Part shown: one piece after another, positions 19,038 to 27,833 of the stretch
Position numbering within the stretch: position 1 is the stretch's first letter
Layout: each line of letters begins with the position of its first letter
Assembly: GCA_928724745.1 (NCBI GenBank)
Contig: CAKMXJ010000032.1
Location: forward strand, 1,116,001 to 1,180,000
Direction of reading: 5' to 3'
Length of the DNA stretch: 64,000 bases
Source of the DNA: Anthracocystis setariae
Lineage: Eukaryota > Basidiomycota > Ustilaginomycetes > Ustilaginales > Ustilaginaceae
Notes under the pieces: model-generated
The model's database searches: none
What the model was told of the DNA's origin: nothing
What the model saw: only the letters and a program-made list of their open reading frames with translations
Position numbers and translations under genes: made by a program

Positions 19038-20332
19038 ATGTGTTGAAGTGGGTGTGCGATGTGCGGAATGCCGCTGTGCCAGGGGTTTACGTTTGAAGCA
19101 AAGTAGGAGCGAAGATGAAGCTACAAGGCAACGGAATGGAGTTTCAGAGATGAGAGATGCAAGGGGAAAGACGTTGAGAATGTCGCTAAGGCGAGCGGAC
19201 TACAGCAGGGTGTGAGGGCAGGATGAAGGTGGTATTGGATGTTTTGATATTGTTCAAGAGATGCACGGTCTTGGAAGCCTGATGTGTTGTGTCAAACAAC
19301 AAGGTTGAGAACGAGAATGAGGAGCGAAGGGAGGTAGTCTTGCGATGATAGGGTCTCCTTATATGCTTTTATATCAAGCGTACTTCCGCATTGCTGCTTC
19401 ACTAAACGAGTGAAGGCCGTACCGCATCTCACATGTCTGGCTGCGGAAATCCAACAAGTGCGGAGAGAGACTAGAATGACCACGCTAAGGGCAACAAAAC
19501 CGTGACGTGGACATCTCACCCATCACAGCGTGATGTTCAACAAGCGGTCTAGGTTCACATTCGACGCCTACTCGTGTCGACGTATCCGGCACAAACTCGG
19601 ACAAACCTTCCTACCGTCGAAGTCAACAGTTGAGCTTAACTCAAAAGAAACTCCGTACATCTTCGATTGCTGAGAGCTGTGGAAACTTCATCCGGTCGAA
19701 TCACCTTCACTTCGTCAACGGCGGAGTGAGATTCTCGTCTCTCCTCCGATCACGCCGACGGCTTAGTATTGGCTCAATTACGCCACACTTGTCGCTAGCT
19801 CATCATTCAATTTGCTTCTCGGCCATCCCTCCGCGGCCTTTTGCATCAAGACGTTCAAATAGTCCCTCCGCACTACACTGGGTGTCTTCAAGTTACGCCT
19901 ATTGCTTCTTCAAGTCTCGCTTTATTGCTCTTGCTTTCCAGTTGCTCTAAGTTTGTTCTCTGCGCTTCGAGTCCCCGTTGAGACTTTGGCATTCGAAGGT
20001 GTCAGTCTTCTCGTCAAGACTATCAAGTCTCACTTCCCTTGTCGCGAAAACCATCCGATTGGTTGCTCTGGCCATCCGAGCTGCTCAATTCTCGAGCATC
20101 TACGCAAGCCTTTTCCATCCACATCCAACCAGTTCGTGTGTTCTCTCGCTATTGCTAGGAGTGGGCACTTGCCATCCCGACTTCATTCTTGTTCTTGCTC
20201 CCGTCGATCCCACACATACTTTGGCTTCGATATCAGCTCGATTTCCATCATGTTTGGACGCATCGGACTCTACAACGGTTCGGTTCGCCCATGGGAGAGA
20301 GAGTACCAAAGGATACCTCTTAGATTTTGAGA
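19038..20332. other. Intergenic region, no supported gene
   Basis: It contains the upstream region of the small unknown gene (-). Several open stretches exist between 19630 and 20330 but start without ATG or have low-quality composition. The last of them runs into the broken coding region listed next, and may include part of its original 5' end. Confidence 0.4.
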
Positions 20333-20863
20333 TGTACTTGGTCGAAGTAGATCTTTTGGACCGCGACGATGTGGCCCTTCAAGACTCGCATGGATGGTGT
20401 CAGGGAGACTTGGTTTGAATCACTTGACGAGGTTATTCGAAACTCATCGCCCGACCTGCAGAAGGCCCTTGTGGATCGTTTCGACAACGATACAAAGCAA
20501 GCTCGCCAAGCTTGTTTCAATGTGCACCTGGATCATTCTCTCGACCTCCTTGGTGATCCTATTGCTTGGAACGATTGGCTCCAGTGACTCTATGAGCTCA
20601 CTGACGACATGCCCGCCAATTATATATCGCCAGCCGCTCTTGCTTTTCTAGCTTGGTCTTCACATCCTTCGGAGGTACAAGCCGTCATCAATCCAAACAG
20701 TAACACGGGTGTCGGGTTTGTCGAAGCCTGCCATCTCGTTCCTCAAGGGACCATCGATAGTATCATCGCTGATCATGACCAACGCAAGGAGTTCGCCCAG
20801 CGAGTTCAGGATCAAGAGCACCGTCATACTTCTCTCAAGACACGGTCCGTGCACGCAGCCTAG
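20333..20863 (+). pseudogene. Broken protein-coding region, family unknown
   Basis: Coding-like composition passes between frames here. One frame runs through MYLVEVDLLDRDDVALQD and stops at 20418. A second, offset by one base, starts at 20369 (MWPFKTRMDGVRETWFESL) and runs to a TGA at 20585-20587. Immediately after, in the same frame, it continues without a stop for 92 codons to TAG at 20861-20863, including FLAWSSHPSEVQAVI and IIADHDQRKEFAQRV. The two halves together look like one globular protein of ~165 residues interrupted by TGA, with a frame change upstream. I do not recognise the family and see no signal peptide. Alternatives are an unrecognised intron, stop readthrough (context TGA CTC) or a sequence error. 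Confidence 0.35.
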
Positions 20864-21214
20864 ATCAAAGTCAGTGCAGGAGTTGCTTGTGTGGAATACC
20901 AGTGGTGGTGACTAGTGTACATGGATGCTGAAAGCGAAGCTCGAGATCAGGACGCGGAGATTTGACGAAAGGAAGAAGCGAGGAAGCTGCTGTTTTGGAG
21001 GTGTACGGAAGAAGTTGGAGCTGCGGAAAGTAGAGTTCCCTAATCCTCCATTGTGGTGAAATCGAAACAAGCCTCTGTGACCATACCGAAGACTGCGCGG
21101 CTGCATGTGGCTCCTATCTTTACTGTCACAAGTTCCAACGACAACCTAGCAAAAGTATCCCGGTCTCGATCTTAAATTGTCGCAAATCTTTGCAGGAAGT
21201 ATGACAAGTTCAGC
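20864..21214. other. Intergenic region, convergent 3' ends
   Basis: It lies between the broken coding region (+) and the bL35m stop (-). I see no gene, repeat or motif of note. Confidence 0.4.
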
Positions 21215-21628
21215 CTAGAGACTGGGTCCAAGTAACCTTCTGAGAGTTCGGTTGATCCTTCCTCTGGGACTGAGCGCAGTGCCTCCGAGGTTGTTGAGAC
21301 GCTTTCTAGACATATGCGAGTTGAGATGAGCCTTTCCTGTCAGGCCACGCTTGAAGGTTAGCTGGTACGCCTTGCCGCTGCCGCTGCCGAGAGGGATCCA
21401 ACGCTTCTTGGTGCCGGAATGCGACTTGAGCTTACGGTTACTGCCGCGTTGTGCGAGGTGCTTGGTCCGTGGGCTAGCCTGAGCGAAGTGTGTCGTGGAG
21501 AAGGAGCGGAGAGTAGCACCGAAGCTGAGCGGAGCGGTCAACTTGGAAGTAGATGCCAATGTGGATGGTGTGCGAAGGGAGCCAAAGGCGAAGCTCGCCA
21601 ACAACCTCGACGCCGAAGCAAAGACCAT
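21215..21628 (-). CDS. MRPL35: Mitochondrial large-subunit ribosomal protein bL35m
   Basis: The protein has 137 residues from the ATG at 21628 (MVFASASRLLASFAFGSL). That start gives an Arg/Ser/Ala-rich, acid-free presequence ending near RSFSTTHFAQA, typical of mitochondrial import. The frame is open further upstream, but that extension has no such character. The mature part contains KLKSHSGTKKRW, then GKAHLNSHMSRKRLNNLGG and a basic C-terminus, the bL35 signature that packs against 23S-like rRNA near the exit tunnel. CACGTGAC lies 185 bp upstream of the start. It is divergent from the HCNGP-like gene. Confidence 0.9.
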   Translation of the reverse strand: MVFASASRLLASFAFGSLRTPSTLASTSKLTAPLSFGATLRSFSTTHFAQASPRTKHLAQRGSNRKLKSHSGTKKRWIPLGSGSGKAYQLTFKRGLTGKAHLNSHMSRKRLNNLGGTALSPRGRINRTLRRLLGPSL

Positions 21629-22034
21629 CTTGATTTTCAGGGAGGAGATTTGAACGGAGATGGGATGGTTCGATTGGCGGTCGGGTTGGAGGTGGCGACG
21701 ATGGCAGGTAAGGCCGATGGTGTCGAAGAAGGGTGGTGGAGAAGGCAAGGGTATGTCATGGTACAAAGTGTCAAAAGAAAGCTTCCAACTTTTCTTCCGA
21801 ACCTTACGCGGGCACGTGACAAGAGTGTACAGTTTGGCAGGTCTAACAGTATCCAAAATTCGAACCTCCACCCTTGGCTCCGAACCCTGAACGTCACTAC
21901 CCAGCTGTCAAACACTTGATCTTGCTTTCACAAAGACAACTGATCGTATCAAGTATCTATGACTCACACTTCCAGCGCAACGACGTAGTAGGCTTGGATC
22001 TAGAAGAGCTTCATCGGCTGTGGGTCGGGAGAAC
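21629..22034. other. Divergent promoter region, bL35m and HCNGP-like gene
   Basis: About 400 bp separate the two start codons. The only motif I would note is CACGTGAC at 21813-21820. Confidence 0.5.
21813..21820. promoter_or_regulatory. CACGTGAC (Cbf1-type E-box) upstream of bL35m
   Basis: The core CACGTG followed by AC lies 185 bp before the bL35m ATG and about 215 bp before the HCNGP-like ATG. It matches the site upstream of uL4m. Function is inferred from the motif alone. Confidence 0.4.
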
Positions 22035-22952
22035 ATGTCGGTACGGTCACAAACTTCGGCCAGCGAGCCAAACGCGGAAGCAGGACCGTCACAAACACAA
22101 CCATCATGTCCGCCATCGCCACAGACCGAAAGCCTCCCTTTTAGCGAGAGCTATCTGACGGAATTTGAGCTGTACTCTCCGCTTCCCCGCACTGCCATTC
22201 CATCGGACAGAATACGAGGAACAAACATGCGCATCACTGACGTCTTCTCCGCATCTACCCTGGGCGAAATTCACGATCCCAAACTACTGGCAGACCTCCC
22301 ATCCCTCTTCCCACCACCACAAACCCTCCCCCATTCCCCCCCTCGACCCCTCTGGGGCCTCTCCACCTCTCCACATCAATTCTTTCCGCCCCTACCCTCA
22401 CCATCGCAACCCCGCCTCCCCCTCAACCCGAACACACAAGAGCTCGTCACCCGATGCCACGACTCGAAACACAACGACGTGCACTTCAACCAACTGCTCA
22501 AGTCCACCTCGGACTACAAAAACCCGCACTTCTACTCACGTCTAGTCGACCTGTTCCAAATCGACGAAACCCGCACCCACCTTCCCAACCTCGACACACA
22601 ACGCACCCACTCAGGCTGGAGAAACATCTTCCCCTTCCCCAACGACGAACTCATCCTCGCCGATCCAATCGCAATCACCACCCTCCAGGAGCAGGAAGCC
22701 GCCAAAACAGCCAAGGCCAAAAGAAACGCAAAGGGAAAAAGGAACATCGACTTTGTCTCATCCTCATCCTCCACAGCAGAACCAGCTAGTAAGTCAGCGT
22801 ACACCGAACACAAGTCGGATCATCGACAACAGCCGCCAAACCCAAGAAACACTCGCAGCTCAACATCATCCGCCGCGCAACCCGGTGAGAAAACTCGTTC
22901 AAACTCCACCCGAGCCGCATCGAGCGGGTCGAATCGATCCAAACGGCCATGA
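22035..22952 (+). CDS. HCNGP/SAP30BP-family protein
   Basis: This is a 305-residue protein; I start at the ATG of MSVRSQTSASEP. The N-terminal half is acidic and Pro-rich, with LPFSESYLTEFELYSPLPR near residue 40. Residues ~135-190 fit the HCNGP domain: an amphipathic helix, then FNQLLKSTSDYKNPHFYSRL and VDLFQIDETRTHLP, matching the family pattern in which a short helix leads to F-R/K-NP-x-x-Y-x-x-L and a D-E motif. The C-terminus has a Lys/Arg-rich nuclear-signal-like stretch (KAKRNAKGKRN) and a Ser-rich tail. SAP30BP proteins are nuclear and linked to transcription control and splicing of short introns. It converges on the PEX11-like gene, with 153 bp between stops. Confidence 0.75.
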   Translation: MSVRSQTSASEPNAEAGPSQTQPSCPPSPQTESLPFSESYLTEFELYSPLPRTAIPSDRIRGTNMRITDVFSASTLGEIHDPKLLADLPSLFPPPQTLPHSPPRPLWGLSTSPHQFFPPLPSPSQPRLPLNPNTQELVTRCHDSKHNDVHFNQLLKSTSDYKNPHFYSRLVDLFQIDETRTHLPNLDTQRTHSGWRNIFPFPNDELILADPIAITTLQEQEAAKTAKAKRNAKGKRNIDFVSSSSSTAEPASKSAYTEHKSDHRQQPPNPRNTRSSTSSAAQPGEKTRSNSTRAASSGSNRSKRP

Positions 22953-23105
22953 TTTCATTTGTACTCTATTTTCAGCACGTACCGTCTCGTACATCACTCT
23001 ACACACCAATCCAGCGATCTTACTCATCGCCGTCCTTTGCGTTAGTACCTCTATTGCGTCCATGTCGGTCGGATCCGACGAGTGCTCTGCTCGGCATATC
23101 TGAAT

Positions 23106-24068
23106 CTAAGAAGCGGCGGGTGGAGGCACAGGAGGGGCAGCCGAATTCTTCCAGCCGGACCTTAGCCCTGCCATGGCCGCGATCGTACCAAACAGGCCAA
23201 CCCATCCCTCTCCGATCAAACCCTGCGTGCACGACCAGTGAATCGTCAATGGCAAGTACCCAAGATTCACCCAAAGCTCATTCAGAATCGCGGCTTTGCG
23301 ATCATCCAACTCATCCCACATCCTGCGCGTGATGACCTGTTCTTCGGAAGCGCCCTTTTCAGAGATTCCTGGTGTCGAGGCGCCCGAGGAGGGAAGGTGA
23401 CCGTTAGAGTTGATCTGGATCTTGGTCGGCACTGGGTGGCCACGCGAGCGCTCCAGAGCCTTAGCTCGGAGGCGGAGCAGACGGTTGTCTTCGACCAAAT
23501 GAAGGAGCTGAAGGCCGACGTAAAGCGCCCAGAAACGCGAGCCCCAGATCCAGAAGGCATTCTGGATAGCGGACGACACCGGGATGATGCCGTGGCTGCC
23601 AAGGTAGGCGACAGCCTCCATGGGGCAGTAAGCCAGCATGGACCAGCCCTGGATGCGCTCGATGTTGTGAAGCAAGCGCGTGGGAGGAGGCGACCTTTCC
23701 AGACCAATCATCCACTTGAAGATGGGCAAGATACCCCAGATTCTGAACAAGATTCTCGCGTCACTGATCAGCGCGCCGAGCTTTTGGATACGTTGAGCTG
23801 CCGAGGAGGATTTGGCGGTCTTGATGCCGAGCAAGCGCAGCCGCAGCGCGTATTGAAGGTTGAGAAGCACGATGACCAGTTTTGACGAATACTGGGTGAG
23901 CATCAGCGCCTTGTCCGTACCTGACCACGTAGAGAGGTAACGGATCATATGGTCAAGACGCTCTGATGGTTCCACATTGGAGAAGCAGCCGAGGATCTTG
24001 TCGGTCGGGTTACGTGGTCGTGTCGATGGCCGTCTCTGGGCAGCAGCTGATGGTGCCGGCTTTGACAT
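23106..24068 (-). CDS. PEX11-family peroxisomal membrane protein
   Basis: From the ATG at 24068 (MSKPAPSAAAQRRPS) the protein has 320 residues; an in-frame ATG at 24110 would add 14. After a short basic N-terminus it has LDHMIRYLSTWSGTDKALML, the amphipathic PEX11 helix that bends peroxisome membranes. Then come KLGALISDARILFRIWGILP, with the conserved D-x-R-x-x-x-R, and LLHNIERIQGWSMLAYCPME. A hydrophobic segment near FWIWGSRFWALYVGLQLLHL and a C-terminal Gly/Ala segment (VGLFGTIAAMAGL) complete the PEX11 layout. A disordered Ser/Gly loop separates the last two. The size and the internal hydrophobic hairpin suggest a PEX11C-like member. The family controls peroxisome elongation and division. 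Confidence 0.82.
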   Translation of the reverse strand: MSKPAPSAAAQRRPSTRPRNPTDKILGCFSNVEPSERLDHMIRYLSTWSGTDKALMLTQYSSKLVIVLLNLQYALRLRLLGIKTAKSSSAAQRIQKLGALISDARILFRIWGILPIFKWMIGLERSPPPTRLLHNIERIQGWSMLAYCPMEAVAYLGSHGIIPVSSAIQNAFWIWGSRFWALYVGLQLLHLVEDNRLLRLRAKALERSRGHPVPTKIQINSNGHLPSSGASTPGISEKGASEEQVITRRMWDELDDRKAAILNELWVNLGYLPLTIHWSCTQGLIGEGWVGLFGTIAAMAGLRSGWKNSAAPPVPPPAAS

Positions 24069-24750
24069 TGTGAGTGAGGGTTTCGAGCAGCAAGAGAAAG
24101 GGACCGTCAATGAAAAGGGGCTACGGAAGGATTCGGATTCGACAAGATATCAGGACGGTAGAAAGCGCAGAGGATGGATTGAAGCGCGGTTCGTCGTGAT
24201 GAGATGGTCTGTGTCGAGGAGGAAGATGAGGTTGCGAATAGTGCAAATTCAAGAAGCCAGCTGATAGCCAGCTTCGTGTTGCTGTCGTGAAACGCAACCC
24301 GCGTCGACTCAAGTTGGCATTCTCCACTCAACCGGTAACTGTCGCCAATGCCTACCGGCGCTTTCGCATCCCAACACCTTTGTGCGGAACTCAAAAAAAG
24401 GGTGGCTAGAGAAATTGCATTTTAGCTGTGGTTTTAGCCAATTTTTAATCTTGCTCGGCTTTGCTGCTCTTGCTCTCTGTCTCCGAAAACTTCCAACTCG
24501 GCAACCTGAGCCCGCGAGTCGCCTGCTGCAGTGCGCTTGAGTCTCAGCCAGAGAGAGGTCCACGCCATGTAGCGTGAAAGAAGCATCCGAGCTGCAGATC
24601 TCCCGATTTCTTCCCCACGATCTTCACCCGTGCGGTCAGCATCCATCGAGCGCCTTTCAAGACCAGCTTTCGCTTGCCTTTCGGTGCTGCCTCACTTCCA
24701 CTGCATAGCACTCCGACTCTGCAAGCTCACTCGCATTCCAGATCGATCTA
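24069..24750. other. Intergenic region upstream of the PEX11-like gene
   Basis: It contains the PEX11-like promoter and the 3' end of the next minus-strand gene. I see no gene or repeat in it. Confidence 0.5.
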
Positions 24751-26064
24751 TTACCAATTCAAGACACCAACAGAGTCTAATTTCGAGTGATAGCTCACTC
24801 GGGGTGGATACTTCTGCTTACGCAAATGTCGATGGTATGAGGGCAAGTTTGGTGAACGTTCGGGCCTGATTGGCATCGTTGTGTTGCAACTACCGGACTC
24901 TTTTGCTGGCTGTGTGATTCCCTCGTCTTTCTGAACGCTGAAGAGTATCTCGGATGGGGCAAGTTTCGGGCTATCTACTTGCGCGACAGTACAAGCTTTT
25001 GTCCGAGGTGTACTGATTGGTGTGCAAGAACATGGACTCGAACCGGTGTCCGACCCGAGCATCATGGTTCTTGACCCGCAGCAATTAGAAGTTCCAGCCG
25101 ATCGAAGCTCGCTTGATGGTCTTTGGAACGATATGCCTGGACTCTTGCTGCCGGAATCGCTCCTCGTAACTGCAGTGCTTCCACTTGCTTTTTTGTACGC
25201 AGTATGCAAGAGTGTCTTGCACTTGTTGAGACCAGACGAGATCGGATGACTCCTCTGTTTTGAGCCACGATGGTCCTCGTTGGCGTCGAAATCACTGCAA
25301 GATTTTGACACGCGGGAAGGCGACGAGGCTGTCGGCGTCTGACCAGCTGAGCTGACCTTGCTGGATTCTGAGAGGCAGCCGGAGTCACGCTTGGGTTTTG
25401 CCTTTAGGTCAGCAAATAGTGAAGTTCGCAACCAATCCGGCGACGTGAGATCGTCGAAGCTGTTGGATCGCCGCAGAGCCTGTTGAGCGAACAACATTCC
25501 AATCTGAAAGTCGCGTGCGCTTTCGCTGCGTACAAATGGATCGACATCGATGCTGTCGCTGCGAGAACAGCTATGGCTCGACTCGAAAGAGGGGCGAAGC
25601 GATCCCTCATCCGCAGCAACTGTCTGCCACACTTCTGTATCTAGCGAACTGAGAGATTGCGATTGAAGCGACAACGAAGGTTCCCTTGTGTCTGGCGTCG
25701 TGCAAGTGGGTCGAGGGGGAAGCGGTTGGGTTGGCGGCGGGAGTCTAGGTAGCCCTGCCAAGGATGGCCTCCTCTCCCTCAGCTTATCGTCGCATATGAG
25801 CTTTCTCTGCATGATGCCGGAGGGATCGACGGGCCAGGTTGCGACTGTAAGCAAGTCACAACGAAGAGAGTCGTGGTGATGAGCTCGACTTGGACACTCT
25901 TCGATAGGCGGAGTGGATAGGTCCTTGTCAATCACTTCCAATCGAAAACGCCAAATCGTTCCGGCATTGGCTTTGTAAAGTTCTCTGACCATACAGCTGC
26001 CCTCGGTGGTACGAGATAGCACGAGAATCCCTTGGGTGAGTATTGGGCCTCGGAGCTGTTTCAT
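24751..26064 (-). CDS. Hypothetical Ser-rich protein, 5' end uncertain
   Basis: The 437-residue frame begins MKQLRGPILTQGILVLSR. Residues 1-110 have folded-protein composition (VRELYKANAGTIWRFRLEVI, LLTVATWPVDPSGIMQRKLI). The remaining ~320 residues are Ser-rich, with short acidic-aromatic pieces such as RDFQIGMLFAQQALRR. No family recognised. Just upstream of the ATG on the coding strand there is CTGAC followed by GTCTTAG, which looks like a branch site and 3' splice site, so the present ATG may be internal to a second exon. I could not find a convincing first exon. Confidence 0.55.
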   Translation of the reverse strand: MKQLRGPILTQGILVLSRTTEGSCMVRELYKANAGTIWRFRLEVIDKDLSTPPIEECPSRAHHHDSLRCDLLTVATWPVDPSGIMQRKLICDDKLRERRPSLAGLPRLPPPTQPLPPRPTCTTPDTREPSLSLQSQSLSSLDTEVWQTVAADEGSLRPSFESSHSCSRSDSIDVDPFVRSESARDFQIGMLFAQQALRRSNSFDDLTSPDWLRTSLFADLKAKPKRDSGCLSESSKVSSAGQTPTASSPSRVSKSCSDFDANEDHRGSKQRSHPISSGLNKCKTLLHTAYKKASGSTAVTRSDSGSKSPGISFQRPSSELRSAGTSNCCGSRTMMLGSDTGSSPCSCTPISTPRTKACTVAQVDSPKLAPSEILFSVQKDEGITQPAKESGSCNTTMPIRPERSPNLPSYHRHLRKQKYPPRVSYHSKLDSVGVLNW

Positions 26065-27833
26065 CCCTAAGACGTCGGCCTGTCAGAAGGTTGAGGGCAC
26101 ACAGTCAGTCCTTTCTGAAGCCAACCGGCTTCGAATGTAAGCCTAGGCCGATTTCTTTTTTAGGTGCAGAGGTTGAGCCTCTTCGAAACGTTCTGACGTC
26201 TCATACAACCGCATTGAACTAGGGTCGGCGCGAGAACAACATAGGTGGTTTTGCACCAGTGTGAGGGGAGACAGAACGTTGTCTGAGCGACCTGAGCGTT
26301 AGACTCGCAAGGCGAACGAAGCCTTCATCATCCTTGTTCGAATCGGGCTTCATTAAGGTGACGACAAGGCTTCATCGTCTTCATGCGAATCTGACTTTTC
26401 AAGTTGGCCCATTCCCGACCCACGCATATGAAATTTGCTGCCGGGAGTGCCTCCGCCAACTGGTACGAGCAAATCAAATCGAGCTTTGGAGATCGGTTTT
26501 TGTCTAGAAAGCTTTGAACCACAATCATGCCGATTCCAGCTGCGTTCAGTGACTGGATGGAGTTGTTGAGTTGTGAAAAACCTGGGCGCAATACAACAAG
26601 AACCGGACTGTCTACGGCATGACAGTAGTAGCAATACGCGCCGGACACATTCAGATGAGTACTATCAAAGATGCTGCTTTACTTGAAAAGTAGTTCTTCT
26701 CTGGATTCGGCCTGTGGGTCCATTGCAGCTCGTCGAGCTTGTGCCTGCGACCCCGAGCGTTTGTTCTGAAGAATTGACAGCTCAGCCAGCTCGCGGTCCG
26801 GTCTTGATGGGGCATTCAAACTCAGCTGTCACTTTCTACTGTTCTGTAGTAAGAGTGGACTGTTGGGATTTGGTTGGTTTCACTGTGGCTCTTGTTGTCA
26901 GCTAAGGCAAGATTGAACCAGCAGTGCCTTACAACAGCTGCATTTGGCGTACATTTGCAACACAATGATGTCGGCAACCAAGCGCCACAAATCGCTTTAT
27001 TTCCGTGTGGCCAACTTTCGATGTTGCCTGCAGGTCGCAGAAGTAGCCTTTCCGGATGGACCGCGCTGTGCATAGGTTCATGGATTAGGTTATGGACATG
27101 CATCCGAACAAAAGGAACCAAGCAATGTGCGCACGAAGGCGCTGCAAAAGGTAAGCGTATGTATCGGTATTGTTTCAGACGGCCCAAGCTGTCGGACGCA
27201 TTGTTTCCAAAGTCCACAATGACATGTTGTGACGCTTCTTTGTTCGGAAAGGGGTGCCATTGTCCACCATGCTGTGCCGCGATGCACCAACTGCCCCTAG
27301 TCGATGGGCGTCAAACACCCGTGGTTCACATCATGCCATTGCCTCATTTCACCCAACCAGACAATTTGGCAGCAACAACTCTTGTGTGGGAGAGTCATCT
27401 CGGCTGCAGCTCCATCAACGGACTAACAACCTGTTCGAAAACCACAAATGGCAGCTGGTCGCAACTTCAGGCCTACTTCGCTGGTTCAGTTGCTCTTACT
27501 TTTCGTCACAAGCTTTCGGAATGCTGCGAACAGGTTTGTTTCCCCTAAACTTAGCTCTTCTCCTACCTCGCGCTTTTCACCAACCACGATACGATGGGCA
27601 ACGTAGCTTTTCCGAACACAAAGGCAGAACAATCAGACACCTGATGATCATTCCGGTGCTCCTTAGATGGAATCTTTGAGACGACTAATGGAGGTACAGG
27701 ATAAGCTTGCCGAAAGAGTGGAAACTTTAGCAGCTGCTCCGAAATCAAACCTGTTCCCTTCCATCTTCGCCTCTATACGCCGTTCTTTCAATCTTCAGAC
27801 GTTGGCGACAGGGCTCACCAGCCGTTCATCTTC
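26065..27833. other. Long intergenic region between two divergent orphan genes
   Basis: This holds about 1.8 kb without a supported gene. Open frames at 26328-26648 (-) and 26874-27548 (+) lack family resemblance; the second has no ATG start and is very rich in Cys and Trp. The minus-strand frame could hide a first exon of the neighbouring gene. Near 26325-26390 there are two imperfect copies of a CTTCATC...CGAAT segment. Confidence 0.4.

Noticed and set aside
25020..25070. tRNA-like GACTCGAACC word on the plus strand
   Set aside because: No acceptor stem, D arm or anticodon arm can be drawn around it, and it lies inside an open reading frame.
26874..27548. Open frame of 224 codons on the plus strand in the 26-28 kb gap
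   Set aside because: There is no ATG start, unusually high Cys and Trp content, and no signal peptide or family pattern. It could be an orphan effector only if transcription were shown.
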